A stretch of 64,000 bases of DNA from CALRGE01 sp964360635 (GCA_964360635.1 CAYHXO010000007.1:1-64000); one strand, 5' to 3'; positions 35,969 to 45,062 are shown, counted from the first letter of the stretch. Translations and numbers: made by a program. The notes: generated by a model from the sequence alone, not told the origin.

Positions 35969-37446
35969 TCTTCTTCAATATGACGAATAATTTCACGAAA
36001 TCTAACATATTCACTAACTCGTAAACCCGTCCATCTACCCAAAATTATATTAGCAATTAAGAATAAGAAAATAACTTCGGGATGTCCTAGAATTGTTACC
36101 TTCAGCCAAGGCCATTCCGCAATAAAATAAGCCAGAATTGCAACAAAAATTGCCTCTGCAATTATAAATAATGCCGACTTTAAACCTTTACCACTTTGCA
36201 AAGATAGAAATTTCTCTACCAAAGTACTCATAATTAACATTGGAAAAACCGCAATTCCCATAATTTGAGAAATATCAAAATACGAACCAATAAAAAGTAA
36301 AAATAAAATCGTCAAACTCACAATGGAAAGCAAGATTGCCATTCTTGGAATGTAAAGCAACCTGAAGCTTCTCAAAACCCATCGTGTAATCATTCCAAAA
36401 AGTAAAATTACAAACAAAATCAAAAGACCGAAATTCAAATCTAGAGCAATAAATGAAAGTGCCAAAATTGAAGGAGTATAAACACCCAATGTTGTGACTC
36501 CAACCACCTGTTTCATAAAAGCTACAACAGTAACAATGACCGGCAACATGAGTACCAAAGAAATAGTATTACTTGGAACTCCCTTTTCAATCATTGTATT
36601 AACAAAATAAGACATTAAATTCCAAATTTTCAAATTCAATTTGTCATTAACAATCTCAAATTGGATATCTCTATTTTTTAAAATTTCCTCCAAATCATTC
36701 AAAGAATTTGTTTCCAATAAAACCCAAACCGCTTCTGAACGCGTAAGTAAAATTTCGACAGGATGAATTGTTTGAAATGTTCCCTTTGCAATATTTTTCA
36801 AACTACCGAAATTTTGATTTGAGATAAAAATTATTTTTTTATTTTCAAAAAAAATCTTTTTATTTAAACTTTTTTGTAATTGCGAAAGTACTGTTAAACC
36901 GGAGCTACCTTTTGTCCAAATAACTATAGTATCTACAGATTCAAGAGAATCTAAATTATCAGACATTTTTCTCAACAAACTATCTTCGGAAAGAAACTCT
37001 GAACCTTCAGTATAATTCGTTATCAGATCAACAAAAATATTTTCCTTTTTTGCAGAATTAACAAAATTTTGAATTCTTTCAATTTCAGTATCAACGTCAG
37101 TGACAAGTGCAAAAGAATTTTTATACACAAACACTTTTTGAATTGCAACAACCTGATCACCATTTATAGGAATCATTGCAAGTTTCACCTCATATTCTCC
37201 AGGACTGGCATAAGAATGTACAACCTCAACTCCCTGTTGCCTATTCCCATCGCCAAAATACCATTCATATGTAATTTCACCAGCCTCTTCATTAACTATA
37301 CTTGAAGTTGCGTCAAAAATTATTGATTTATTTAATTCAACATTCAAATTCGCCTTAATTAACGGCATCAGGGCATCTGAATCTGCAAGAACAGTCGGTG
37401 CAAAAAATAAAATTGTGAAGAAAACAAGGAAAATCTTTTTTAGCAT
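35965..37446 (-). CDS. PKD-domain protein with 7TM module of the inactive-transglutaminase family
   Basis: The 493-aa protein has a signal peptide (ending VLADSDA, about 22), a PKD domain (about 28-110; YEWYFGDGNRQQGVEVVHSY), a Rossmann-like segment (about 110-230), and a C-terminal block of about seven helices from residue 295. The helices begin SLVLMLPVIVTVVAFMKQVV, followed by GVTTLGVYTPSILALSF. This matches the 7TM module found C-terminal to inactive transglutaminase domains, which are known neighbours of RimK-like ligases and RimB-like proteases. Here the transglutaminase-like part is replaced by PKD. TAAAAT ends six bases before the ATG, so the mRNA may be leaderless. Confidence 0.8.
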   Translation of the reverse strand: MLKKIFLVFFTILFFAPTVLADSDALMPLIKANLNVELNKSIIFDATSSIVNEEAGEITYEWYFGDGNRQQGVEVVHSYASPGEYEVKLAMIPINGDQVVAIQKVFVYKNSFALVTDVDTEIERIQNFVNSAKKENIFVDLITNYTEGSEFLSEDSLLRKMSDNLDSLESVDTIVIWTKGSSGLTVLSQLQKSLNKKIFFENKKIIFISNQNFGSLKNIAKGTFQTIHPVEILLTRSEAVWVLLETNSLNDLEEILKNRDIQFEIVNDKLNLKIWNLMSYFVNTMIEKGVPSNTISLVLMLPVIVTVVAFMKQVVGVTTLGVYTPSILALSFIALDLNFGLLILFVILLFGMITRWVLRSFRLLYIPRMAILLSIVSLTILFLLFIGSYFDISQIMGIAVFPMLIMSTLVEKFLSLQSGKGLKSALFIIAEAIFVAILAYFIAEWPWLKVTILGHPEVIFLFLIANIILGRWTGLRVSEYVRFREIIRHIEEE

Positions 37447-37542
37447 GAGCCTATTTTAGCAAATTTACAGATTTCCGCTTAAATCTTTCTTGACATAATT
37501 TTTGAAATGAACGAAAATGACCTCCTCACCTAAATTTCCTCC

Positions 37543-39297
37543 ATGCGAAGCCAAAAACCTGACATTTTCGAAGCAGAAGAAACCTGTCAAACAGAAGAGG
37601 ATATTTTGAAAAGTAAGGATCTAAAAAGATTTCTTCATATTTTTAATAAACAAATCGCTACGACAATCGAAGAGACAATCGAAGATATTAAAGATGATCC
37701 AAACCAAGCGCTTCAAGCTTATTTTCAACTAAGAAAACTAAAAAGGATAGGTTCAGAAAATATCTCAGCAATAGCCTTCATGAATACTTTAAACATGATT
37801 CTTGTTGAGAAAATAATTCGACAAAGTAAAAATACTGAATTTGATAGAGAATATTTGGATTTTTTTACCGAAAATGCACGTATATTCATGAACAGAGGTT
37901 ACGTGCCGATCACAGTCAATTTTTATGACGGAAATTTTTCGAATCCAATCTATCCCACAGATGACTCAAACTCAGGAGAAAATGATAAATTAATTAATGA
38001 ATTTATCACTGAAAACACGCACATTGAACTTAGAAAATTGCCACCAGGAATTGAATACACAAATTTTGTACCATCACCGGATCCAAAAAAAATATTAGCA
38101 AAAGCTGAGACACCAGAAGGGCTAGGTTTCGCCGCAGAAAATGAGTGTAGTCATATAGTAATGTCAACTGTCACATATGAAAGAACATCTGGTCAAAGAA
38201 TAATAGATGAAAGTATTAAATGGTCAGATACTGTGACGGCACCAAGGGGAAACATCTCATCAGAAATATTAGAGCAAAACCGACAATATGGTGTTGCACT
38301 TTTTGAAGGAATAGGAGTGGAAAAAAGTGAGAATGGAACAATTAAAATTTTTAGATTGGAAGATCATGCTGAAAGAATGTCTAAAGGCGGCCAATTTTTT
38401 GACATGCCACCAATCCCTGCTGAAATTTATAAAAAAATGGTCATTGATTGCGTACGTGCAAACGAAAAGTTCATTCCAGAAAAGGGCAAGGGTAGGTTAT
38501 ATGTCAGACCGAACTGGTTTGATAAAGGTCCAAGATTGCACGTGAAAAATTCGAATTTACAGGCACTTACAATGACAGCAGTTGTGATTGGTAGTATGGA
38601 AAGTTATTTTGACAAAGGAAAAAAGATTTTTTTCTTGCCTAAAAATATTTTTAGAGCAAGCGAAAATGGTAGTGGTCAAACAAAAGCTGTTGGTAATTAC
38701 GGACCGACCATAAGGCCCAATAACAGAGCAAAAGAGCTTGGAATGGCAGGAATTCTGTATATGAACGAAAAAAGAACAAGAATTGAGGAAACTTTGGCTT
38801 CTAGTTTTATAAGAGTAATTAGAAGAGACGGGAGGATAGTTTTGCAAACACCAAAATTGAGTTATGGAACAATTCTTGACAGCATCACAAGAAAAACACT
38901 TCTTATTCTTGCTAAAGAAGAATTAAACTGGATTATTGAAGAAACTGACATCTCACCTGAGGAGGCACTAGAACCAAAATCTGAAATTTTAGGCTGTTAT
39001 GCTGTTGGAACAGGAGCAGGGATTGCCCCAATACACAGTATTAAATTAGGTAATTTTAATAATGAAAGCGGAGAAATTGAAAATTTAGGTGAAGAAATTG
39101 AAATTACAAAATATGATGAAGTAAATCCAATCGGAGATGAAGGAAAAGAACTGATGAATGTATTATTAGACTCAAAGGATGGCGCCTTGCTGAAAAGGAA
39201 AATTCTAGAATTAGCATCAGTTAGTCAAGGTACGGAACGAGAAAAATTAGAAAATCAAATCGCCACATACGAATCCTGGCTTACAACGACATATTGA
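37543..39297 (+). CDS. Class IV (branched-chain type) aminotransferase with long N-terminal extension
   Basis: The C-terminal part (from about residue 200) is a fold-type IV PLP enzyme like branched-chain amino acid aminotransferase. It has YGVALFEGIGVEK, RLEDHAERM, the PLP-lysine segment GQTKAVGNYGPTIRPN, RIEETLASSFIRVI and GTGAGIAPI. The first 200 residues are helical and acidic with no recognised domain, so the protein (584 aa) is much longer than the usual 300-360. Neither the extension nor the substrate can be named; D-amino acid transaminase and aminodeoxychorismate lyase are related alternatives. TTGACA at 37490 may be a -35. TAAATT lies six bases before the ATG. Confidence 0.78.
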   Translation: MRSQKPDIFEAEETCQTEEDILKSKDLKRFLHIFNKQIATTIEETIEDIKDDPNQALQAYFQLRKLKRIGSENISAIAFMNTLNMILVEKIIRQSKNTEFDREYLDFFTENARIFMNRGYVPITVNFYDGNFSNPIYPTDDSNSGENDKLINEFITENTHIELRKLPPGIEYTNFVPSPDPKKILAKAETPEGLGFAAENECSHIVMSTVTYERTSGQRIIDESIKWSDTVTAPRGNISSEILEQNRQYGVALFEGIGVEKSENGTIKIFRLEDHAERMSKGGQFFDMPPIPAEIYKKMVIDCVRANEKFIPEKGKGRLYVRPNWFDKGPRLHVKNSNLQALTMTAVVIGSMESYFDKGKKIFFLPKNIFRASENGSGQTKAVGNYGPTIRPNNRAKELGMAGILYMNEKRTRIEETLASSFIRVIRRDGRIVLQTPKLSYGTILDSITRKTLLILAKEELNWIIEETDISPEEALEPKSEILGCYAVGTGAGIAPIHSIKLGNFNNESGEIENLGEEIEITKYDEVNPIGDEGKELMNVLLDSKDGALLKRKILELASVSQGTEREKLENQIATYESWLTTTY

Positions 39298-39315
39298 GCT
39301 GACATCAAGTGCAGC

Positions 39316-39344
39316 TTTACTTATAAGGCTTTTTTTGCTATAAT
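39316..39344 (+). promoter_or_regulatory. Promoter of the surface-protein gene
   Basis: TTTACT (39316-39321), 17-base spacer, TATAAT (39339-39344) with an upstream TG (TGCTATAAT). The leader is about 20 bases. Confidence 0.6.
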
Positions 39345-39369
39345 AGACAGATAAATAAAAACAAAACGT

Positions 39370-41565
39370 ATGGCAAACAAAATATTTAAATTTCTACACA
39401 AAACAAGATTTCTGCTTGTGGCTGCGCTTGTTAGCACTTTGATATCAACTCCTTTTACAACTGAAGCAGAGTCAACATCAAACATAAAATTGATGGTTCA
39501 AAACACAGTTGCCGGTCAATCAACAGAAATTTCTTTATCAAATGCTAACGCATACAATGAAGTACTTATTGAAGTAACAAAACCGAACGGAGAAAAACTT
39601 AATTTGAAAACAAACAGTGACGCTGAAGGTTTATCAAAAGTAAAAATTTCAGCAAATGAGTTGAGCCTTGCAGGTTCATACTTAGCAAGTGCAAAGAATC
39701 TTACAAAGAACAGCGGCTACTCAAAATATGTTTCATTTCAGGTTACAGCAGGCAGTGTTTCAAAAGATAAGTCATCAATCAAATTAAGTAAAAATACAGC
39801 AAAATCAGGTGAAAGTATTCAAGCAACTGTAAAATTGGCAGACAAATTCGGGAATCCAATTAGTGGCAATGAAGTTGATTTAAGTTCAGATCAAGATTCC
39901 GATTCAATCAGTTCTCCTGAAAAAATTACAAATGATAAAGGAATAGCAAATTTTTATATTACAGGAATAGAAAAAGGTATATCAAAGATTAGTGCTACTG
40001 ATAAAACTTCAAAGAAAAAATTAAGCACAAAACTTGCATTCACATCTGACTCAAACAGCTTAAGTAAAACAAAAATAATTTTTGCTGAAGAAAGTGGAGA
40101 AATCGCTTCATTCACATTAACAGGTTTAGAAACTGAAACAATTAGCGGGGAAAGCCAATCAATTACTGTTACAGCAATTGATGCAGACGGACTTACTGTT
40201 ACAGATTATACGGGTACTGTTCATTTTTCATCTACTGATAGCAATGCAGTCGTTCCAGGTGATTACCCATTTGTAGCAGCTGATTTAGGTCAGCATAAAT
40301 TTGATTTGGGCTTTAAATTTGTAACGCCGGACACACAAAGTATTACTGCTACAGATGAAGATCAAAGTACAATTTATGGCACAATAAGTACAAAGGTTGT
40401 AACGAGCGACTCATCACTTGACCAAAACGTGGATTACGAAAGTACTTTTGAAACAACAGATTATCAAAGAGAAGATAAATTTGAGCTAATCAGTCCGGTT
40501 TCAGGTTCAATTTCAGACGACTCAATCGATGTAAGCGGTTCAGGTGACTATGGAAAAACAGCCGTGATTTATTTAAATGACGAAGAAGTTGCAAAAGTAG
40601 AAATTTCAAAAGAAGAAAGTTTTGAATATACAATTGAAGATTTGGAAGATGGAACATATGAACTTTATGTGGATATTGATCAAACTCAATTAGATGAAGC
40701 CGGTGAACTTGAAATTGTAAGTAAAATTGAGACTTCAGAAGTTGAAACAATCATAATCGATGGAACCCCACCTGAACTCAATTCCTTAACATTTAAACCC
40801 GGTACATCGGTTTCCGTTGGCGACGAGGTGTCAGCAACTGTAATAAGTGAGAACGGACTACCAAGCGTTACTCTAGAAATAAATGGTATTATAAACGAAC
40901 TTACAGAAAGTACAACTGCAGGAAAATATGAAGGTGAAGTTTTAATACCTGTAACAGAGGGAAAATATGAAGTTGACGTGGTTCTTAAAGATGAGCTCGG
41001 TAATGAAGCAAATTATAGAGCGAAAGATACAATTACTGTCGGAGCAAGTTCAACAGGCACTGTTGTGGAAGAAACGGCTGTAACAGTAGTAGAAAAGCCT
41101 GAAACCTTAGCTGCACCAACAGGATTAAGCTCAGCCTCAGGACGTGAAGAAGTTACCATAAGTTGGGAACCGGTAGAATCAACAGATATAACTATTTCAT
41201 TTTATAGAGTATATTACGGACCTTCAAAAACAGAATTATTTGCAAGTTCAGATTCATTAGACGCCTCAACTAGTTGGTTAGTTACAGGCCTAAATGGTGG
41301 AGAAAAATACTATTTCGCTGTAGTGGCGGTTGATGAAGATGAAAATGAAGGTTTACAAAGCGGAACAGTTGTTGGAACACCATTGAAGAAGGCTACTGAG
41401 TCTGTGTTAAAACCTTCCGCACCTGAACCAGTATTAACAACAGCTACACTCCCAGAAACATCACCTGAAACTGGTCCTGCAACAAACATCTTGATTGCGT
41501 TGAGCCTTATGGGTTCACTTGGATACTTTGGAGTTCGCAAATTGGCAAAGCAAGAAACTTTCTGA
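39370..41565 (+). CDS. Cell-surface protein with Ig-like and FN3 domains and a C-terminal sorting signal
   Basis: The 731-aa protein has a signal peptide (cleavage near TEAES, about 34). Several bacterial Ig-like domains follow, including an invasin-type Big_1 segment (SGESIQATVKLADKFGNP, about 143) and further beta domains (about 250-340 and 370-560). An FN3 domain lies near 585-675 (LAAPTGLSSASGREEVTISW). The C-terminus reads LPETSPETGPATNIL, then a hydrophobic stretch (LIALSLMGSLGYFGVRKL) and a short positive tail. That is the layout of a sortase-type sorting signal with an LPxTG-like or PETGP motif. No sortase gene is in the window. A likely adhesin or S-layer-associated protein. Confidence 0.85.
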   Translation: MANKIFKFLHKTRFLLVAALVSTLISTPFTTEAESTSNIKLMVQNTVAGQSTEISLSNANAYNEVLIEVTKPNGEKLNLKTNSDAEGLSKVKISANELSLAGSYLASAKNLTKNSGYSKYVSFQVTAGSVSKDKSSIKLSKNTAKSGESIQATVKLADKFGNPISGNEVDLSSDQDSDSISSPEKITNDKGIANFYITGIEKGISKISATDKTSKKKLSTKLAFTSDSNSLSKTKIIFAEESGEIASFTLTGLETETISGESQSITVTAIDADGLTVTDYTGTVHFSSTDSNAVVPGDYPFVAADLGQHKFDLGFKFVTPDTQSITATDEDQSTIYGTISTKVVTSDSSLDQNVDYESTFETTDYQREDKFELISPVSGSISDDSIDVSGSGDYGKTAVIYLNDEEVAKVEISKEESFEYTIEDLEDGTYELYVDIDQTQLDEAGELEIVSKIETSEVETIIIDGTPPELNSLTFKPGTSVSVGDEVSATVISENGLPSVTLEINGIINELTESTTAGKYEGEVLIPVTEGKYEVDVVLKDELGNEANYRAKDTITVGASSTGTVVEETAVTVVEKPETLAAPTGLSSASGREEVTISWEPVESTDITISFYRVYYGPSKTELFASSDSLDASTSWLVTGLNGGEKYYFAVVAVDEDENEGLQSGTVVGTPLKKATESVLKPSAPEPVLTTATLPETSPETGPATNILIALSLMGSLGYFGVRKLAKQETF

Positions 41566-41589
41566 TAATATCGGGGCATAAAAAATACT

Positions 41590-41835
41590 ATGTTTGCCCA
41601 AACAATCGTTTTACTTGCATACACATTGAATACATTGATTTTTATCAGAGTAATTCTTTCTTGGCTTGGAAACCAGGAATCAAATGCTTTAACTCGATTT
41701 TTTTACGACGCTACCGAGCCAATTTTAAATCCAATCAGGAAAGCACTACCACGAACTGGTATGCTTGATCTATCACCAATGATTGCAATTTTTTTAATTG
41801 CTCTAATCAAAGATCTTCTTTTACAAATGTTATAA
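41590..41835 (+). CDS. YggT-family membrane protein
   Basis: The 81-aa protein is a single YggT repeat with two transmembrane helices and the conserved central segment ILSWLGNQE, then DATEPILNPIRKALP. YggT proteins are linked to osmotic tolerance or cell division site positioning in different bacteria; the role here is not known. The stop codon directly abuts the cysS start, so the two are co-translated. Confidence 0.9.
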   Translation: MFAQTIVLLAYTLNTLIFIRVILSWLGNQESNALTRFFYDATEPILNPIRKALPRTGMLDLSPMIAIFLIALIKDLLLQML

Positions 41836-43140
41836 ATGCAAATCTACGACAGCCTTTCCGGCGAAAAAATAAATTACGATCCTCCTGCTAAAATTAAAAT
41901 GTACGTTTGTGGACCTACTGTCTATGATCATGCGCATCTTGGCCACGGCCGTAGCGCAATAGTGTTTGATTTAGTTCGTCGTTACTTTGAATTTCTCGGA
42001 CAGCAAGTTGAATTTGTCAGTAATTTTACAGATATAGATGATAAAATGATAAATCGTGCGGCAGAACAAAAAATTACTGTTGCCGAACTTGCAGAAAAAA
42101 TAATTCCTGAATATGAAAAAGATTATGCATTATTGGGAATTAAAGCTCCCACAAAAACTCCAAAAGCTACCGAATACGTCAGCGAAATGGTAAAGTTGAT
42201 AAATCAACTGGAAGAAAAAGGCTACACTTATCAAATCAGCGACGGAGTTTATTTTGACGTTTCAAAATTCGCAGAATACGGAAAACTTTCTCATCAAAAA
42301 CTCGATGAATTAAATGCGGGTGCCCGTGTCGATGAAAACAAAGAAAAAAGAAATCACCAGGATTTCGTTTTATGGAAGTTGAAAAAAGAGGGAGAACCAG
42401 CGTGGCCGAGCCCGTGGGGCGAAGGCCGTCCCGGATGGCATATTGAGTGCAGCGCCATGAGCCAAACTTTGCTTGGTGACACCTTTGATATACACGGTGG
42501 CGGTCTCGATTTAAAATTTCCACATCACGAATGTGAAGTCGCTCAAAGTGAAGCTGTTAGCGGAAAACCTCTCGCAAAAATCTGGATGCACAATGGTTTC
42601 ATTACCGTGAACGAAGAAAAAATGAGCAAATCCCTCGGCAACTTTTTCCTCTTAAAAGACATTTTCAAAAAATATGATCCTCGTGTTGTACGCTTTTTCT
42701 TATTATCAAGTCACTACCGCTCCCCTATCGAATTTTCAGATCAACTTTTAGATCAAGCTCGAAATACACTTAGATCTCTTGATGAAACATACCTCCGCTC
42801 CGAACAAACATCTGAAATTGATGAAGTCATCCTCACAAAAATCAAAGAGAAAATGGATAACGATTTTGACGTTGCAGGAACACTTGGCATTATCTATGAA
42901 TGGATAAACTCCAAACCCGCCCATCTAAAATCAACTCTAGAAAAGTTAAACGAGTTTTTACAAATCTTTCCTGTTGATTTCAAACTTAGTCCAGCCCAGG
43001 AATCACTAATTGAAGAACGCGAATCTGCACGTGCAAACCGAGACTTCGCAAAATCAGACGAGATTAGAAAAACTCTCTCAGAACAGGAAGTAGAAATTGA
43101 AGATTCGAAAGATGGATATCTTGCCAGACCGAAGATTTAA
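41836..43140 (+). CDS. cysS: Cysteinyl-tRNA synthetase
   Basis: CysRS charges tRNA-Cys. The 434-aa protein has the class I signature at the N-terminus (MYVCGPTVYDHAHLGHGRS), the zinc-site segment WHIECSAMS, the motif DIHGGGLDLKFPHHECEVAQ, and KMSKSLGNFF (about residue 263). The C-terminal DALR-like domain is complete. The ATG follows the yggT stop with no gap. A hairpin terminator overlaps the stop codon. Confidence 0.97.
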   Translation: MQIYDSLSGEKINYDPPAKIKMYVCGPTVYDHAHLGHGRSAIVFDLVRRYFEFLGQQVEFVSNFTDIDDKMINRAAEQKITVAELAEKIIPEYEKDYALLGIKAPTKTPKATEYVSEMVKLINQLEEKGYTYQISDGVYFDVSKFAEYGKLSHQKLDELNAGARVDENKEKRNHQDFVLWKLKKEGEPAWPSPWGEGRPGWHIECSAMSQTLLGDTFDIHGGGLDLKFPHHECEVAQSEAVSGKPLAKIWMHNGFITVNEEKMSKSLGNFFLLKDIFKKYDPRVVRFFLLSSHYRSPIEFSDQLLDQARNTLRSLDETYLRSEQTSEIDEVILTKIKEKMDNDFDVAGTLGIIYEWINSKPAHLKSTLEKLNEFLQIFPVDFKLSPAQESLIEERESARANRDFAKSDEIRKTLSEQEVEIEDSKDGYLARPKI

Positions 43141-43162
43141 AAGTGTTCCCGGGAACACTTTT
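43139..43162. terminator. Perfect 24-bp palindromic terminator after cysS
   Basis: The arms AAAAGTGTTCCC and GGGAACACTTTT are exact reverse complements with an A-run before and a T-run after, so it can stop transcription from both strands. It overlaps the cysS stop codon and lies 72 bases past the convergent murC stop. Confidence 0.75.
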
Positions 43163-43176
43163 GCAGGTTAGAAAGC

Positions 43177-43231
43177 CCCGTCGACGGGATATTAGGAAAT
43201 AACTTCACATCAGTCAAACTACAGTCGACTG
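43177..43231. other. Two further SalI-type palindromes between cysS and murC
   Basis: CCCGTCGACGGG (43177-43188) and CAGTCGACTG (43222-43231) are perfect palindromes with a common GTCGAC core, 33 bases apart. Neither is followed by a T-run. They may be protein-binding sites or part of murC 3' end structure. Confidence 0.45.
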
Positions 43232-43233
43232 CA

Positions 43234-44466
43234 CTACACTCCCCCAACACCACCCTCATCTAAAATCATCGGTACGAGATTTGTTATATTCCCCGCCCCC
43301 ATCACAAGAACCATGTCGCCCTCATTCAAAGTATCCAGTAAATAGTGTGCGATTTTTTCCATCCCACTAATATGTTGAGCTTCAGGAATAGCCTCAGCTA
43401 ATTTCTCAGCTGAAACAGCCGCCTTATCTTCATCTGTATCACGAGCTTCATAAATATCGGCAATTATAACCTCATCTGCATCCTCAAAAGATTCAGCAAA
43501 ATCATCAAAAAGTGCAGCGGTTCGACTATATTGATGAGGCTGAAAAACAGCGACAATCCTAGCCTCAGGATGTTTTTCACGAGCTGCCTGCAAAGTCGCC
43601 ATAATCTCAGTTGGATGGTGAGCATAATCGTCATAAACCAAAGCCCCACAACTTGTTCCACAATATTCAAAACGCCTCCAAACCCCACTAAATTCTTTCA
43701 ACGCGGAAGCTATTATCTGCTCAGGAACCTGCAGTTTTCGCGCCAAATTCGCCGCCATCGCAGCATTCAATAGATTATGTTCGCCGGGAACGGTCAATTC
43801 ACCTTCATACTCACTAACATCTTCCGGCCACACAACTTCCCTACTTTGATCTGCAAATTGATGAAAAGCCTTCTCATAATCTTCGTAACTTTTAAAATAA
43901 TCTAAATGATCCATTTCCACATTCAATATTCCCAATAAATCAGGCTTCAAATGAAGAAAATTTCGACGATATTCACATGCTTCAACCAACATTAAATCAC
44001 TTTCACCCACTCGAATATTTTTATTTCCGAACTCTTTAACTTTTGTTCCCACAATCACAGTCGGATCAAAGCCGGCAGCAGTCAAAATCAAACCTAACAT
44101 TGAAGTTGTTGTACTTTTTCCGTGAGTTCCCGCAATCGCAACCAGATGAAATGATTCTGCAACTTTCCCTAAAGCCTCAAAATAAGTCAGGGTAGGAATT
44201 TCAAGATCACGAGCACGTTCCAACTCAATATTATCCTGAGGAACCGCCTCGCTGTAGATAAGTAAATCAACATCTTTAGGCACTTCTCCATGACCGATTT
44301 TTACATTTATTCCCTCTGCCTGTAGCTCCAAACACAATGCCGACTCTTGCGAGTCGCTTCCCAAAACCTCAAAGCCTTTAGCCTTAAAAAACCTTGCCAA
44401 AGCGCTCATTCCGATTCCTGCGATTCCCACAAAGAATATTTTATTTGCTCCTTCAAAAAATTTCAT
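43234..44466 (-). CDS. murC: UDP-N-acetylmuramate-L-alanine ligase
   Basis: MurC adds the first amino acid of the peptidoglycan stem peptide. The 410-aa protein has the nucleotide-binding N-terminus (FVGIAGIGMSALARFF), the ATP P-loop GTHGKSTTTSM (about residue 114), the central motif LVEACEYRRNF, and FEYCGTSCGALVYDDYAHHP, cited in part as DDYAHHPTEI. It is about 50-60 residues shorter than E. coli MurC. It is divergent from the FtsB-like gene with 35 bases between start codons. Mpl is a related alternative, but the length and active-site residues fit MurC. Confidence 0.94.
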   Translation of the reverse strand: MKFFEGANKIFFVGIAGIGMSALARFFKAKGFEVLGSDSQESALCLELQAEGINVKIGHGEVPKDVDLLIYSEAVPQDNIELERARDLEIPTLTYFEALGKVAESFHLVAIAGTHGKSTTTSMLGLILTAAGFDPTVIVGTKVKEFGNKNIRVGESDLMLVEACEYRRNFLHLKPDLLGILNVEMDHLDYFKSYEDYEKAFHQFADQSREVVWPEDVSEYEGELTVPGEHNLLNAAMAANLARKLQVPEQIIASALKEFSGVWRRFEYCGTSCGALVYDDYAHHPTEIMATLQAAREKHPEARIVAVFQPHQYSRTAALFDDFAESFEDADEVIIADIYEARDTDEDKAAVSAEKLAEAIPEAQHISGMEKIAHYLLDTLNEGDMVLVMGAGNITNLVPMILDEGGVGGV

Positions 44467-44501
44467 AATTAAGATAGAATTACGCGGTCATTCTAGCAAA
44501 T

Positions 44502-44918
44502 ATGGAAAAGCTAAGCTATAACAATCAATTCGGAGTCGCAAAATTAGTTTTGATTGTGGGCTTTTTCCTACTGGCATACATGCTCTACAACCTCACAGTT
44601 TCAATTTACGACAACTACCAAATTGAACAACACATTGCTGAATTCCAGAATAAAAACAACGAATTAGCAGATGAAAACAGCAAAAAACTCGAGGATTTTC
44701 AATACTACACCTCGCGAGAATATATAGAAAAAATTGCCAAACAAAACCTTGGCCTCGTGAATCCGGGTGAGAAAGTGATAATAATTCCAGATAAAGACCT
44801 TGTTGTAATTTCTGAAGATCAAAACTCAGAAGAGGTCGCTCAACAGATTAGAGCAGGCTGGTCTACGCCTAAAAAATGGTGGAAATTCTTCTTCAGTTCG
44901 AACCCATACAAGGTTTAA
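44502..44918 (+). CDS. FtsB/DivIC-type septum formation protein
   Basis: The 138-aa protein has one N-terminal transmembrane helix (LVLIVGFFLLAYMLYNLTV), then a coiled coil (about 45-75; AEFQNKNNELADENSKKLED), then the short conserved segment YIEKIAKQNLGLVNPGEKVI. This is the layout of FtsB/DivIC divisome proteins, which bridge FtsL and FtsQ. The C-terminal 30 residues are specific to this lineage and end in a basic, aromatic stretch. Confidence 0.88.
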   Translation: MEKLSYNNQFGVAKLVLIVGFFLLAYMLYNLTVSIYDNYQIEQHIAEFQNKNNELADENSKKLEDFQYYTSREYIEKIAKQNLGLVNPGEKVIIIPDKDLVVISEDQNSEEVAQQIRAGWSTPKKWWKFFFSSNPYKV

Positions 44919-44961
44919 AGCTTGCATTAAGGAAAATTCTTGCATAATATTCCCTGCGCAT

Positions 44962-45038
44962 GGCTGGGTAGCTCAGTTGGTTAGAGCGCGGGACTCATAA
45001 GCCCGAGGTCGGCGGTTCAATTCCGCCCCCCGCCACCA
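44962..45038 (+). tRNA. tRNA-Met (anticodon CAT), elongator type
   Basis: The 77-base sequence has a 9-base D loop (AGTTGGTTA), anticodon loop CTCATAA, T arm GGCGG/CCGCC and an encoded CCA. The 5' part matches bacterial elongator tRNA-Met. Two mismatches stand out: U4-C69 in the acceptor and A31-G39 at the top of the anticodon stem. A tRNA-Ile2 (CAT, lysidine) is the alternative. Confidence 0.85.
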
Positions 45039-45039
45039 C

Positions 45040-45062
45040 ACTCGTCTGAAGGACGAGTTTTT
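45040..45062 (+). terminator. Terminator after tRNA-Met
   Basis: ACTCGTC, loop TGAAG, GACGAGT and a T-run directly follow the CCA end. The stem is 7 bp. Confidence 0.8.

Noticed and set aside
39370..41624. Antisense frames over the surface protein
   Set aside because: They are caused by low-complexity Ser/Thr/Glu codons and have no domain.
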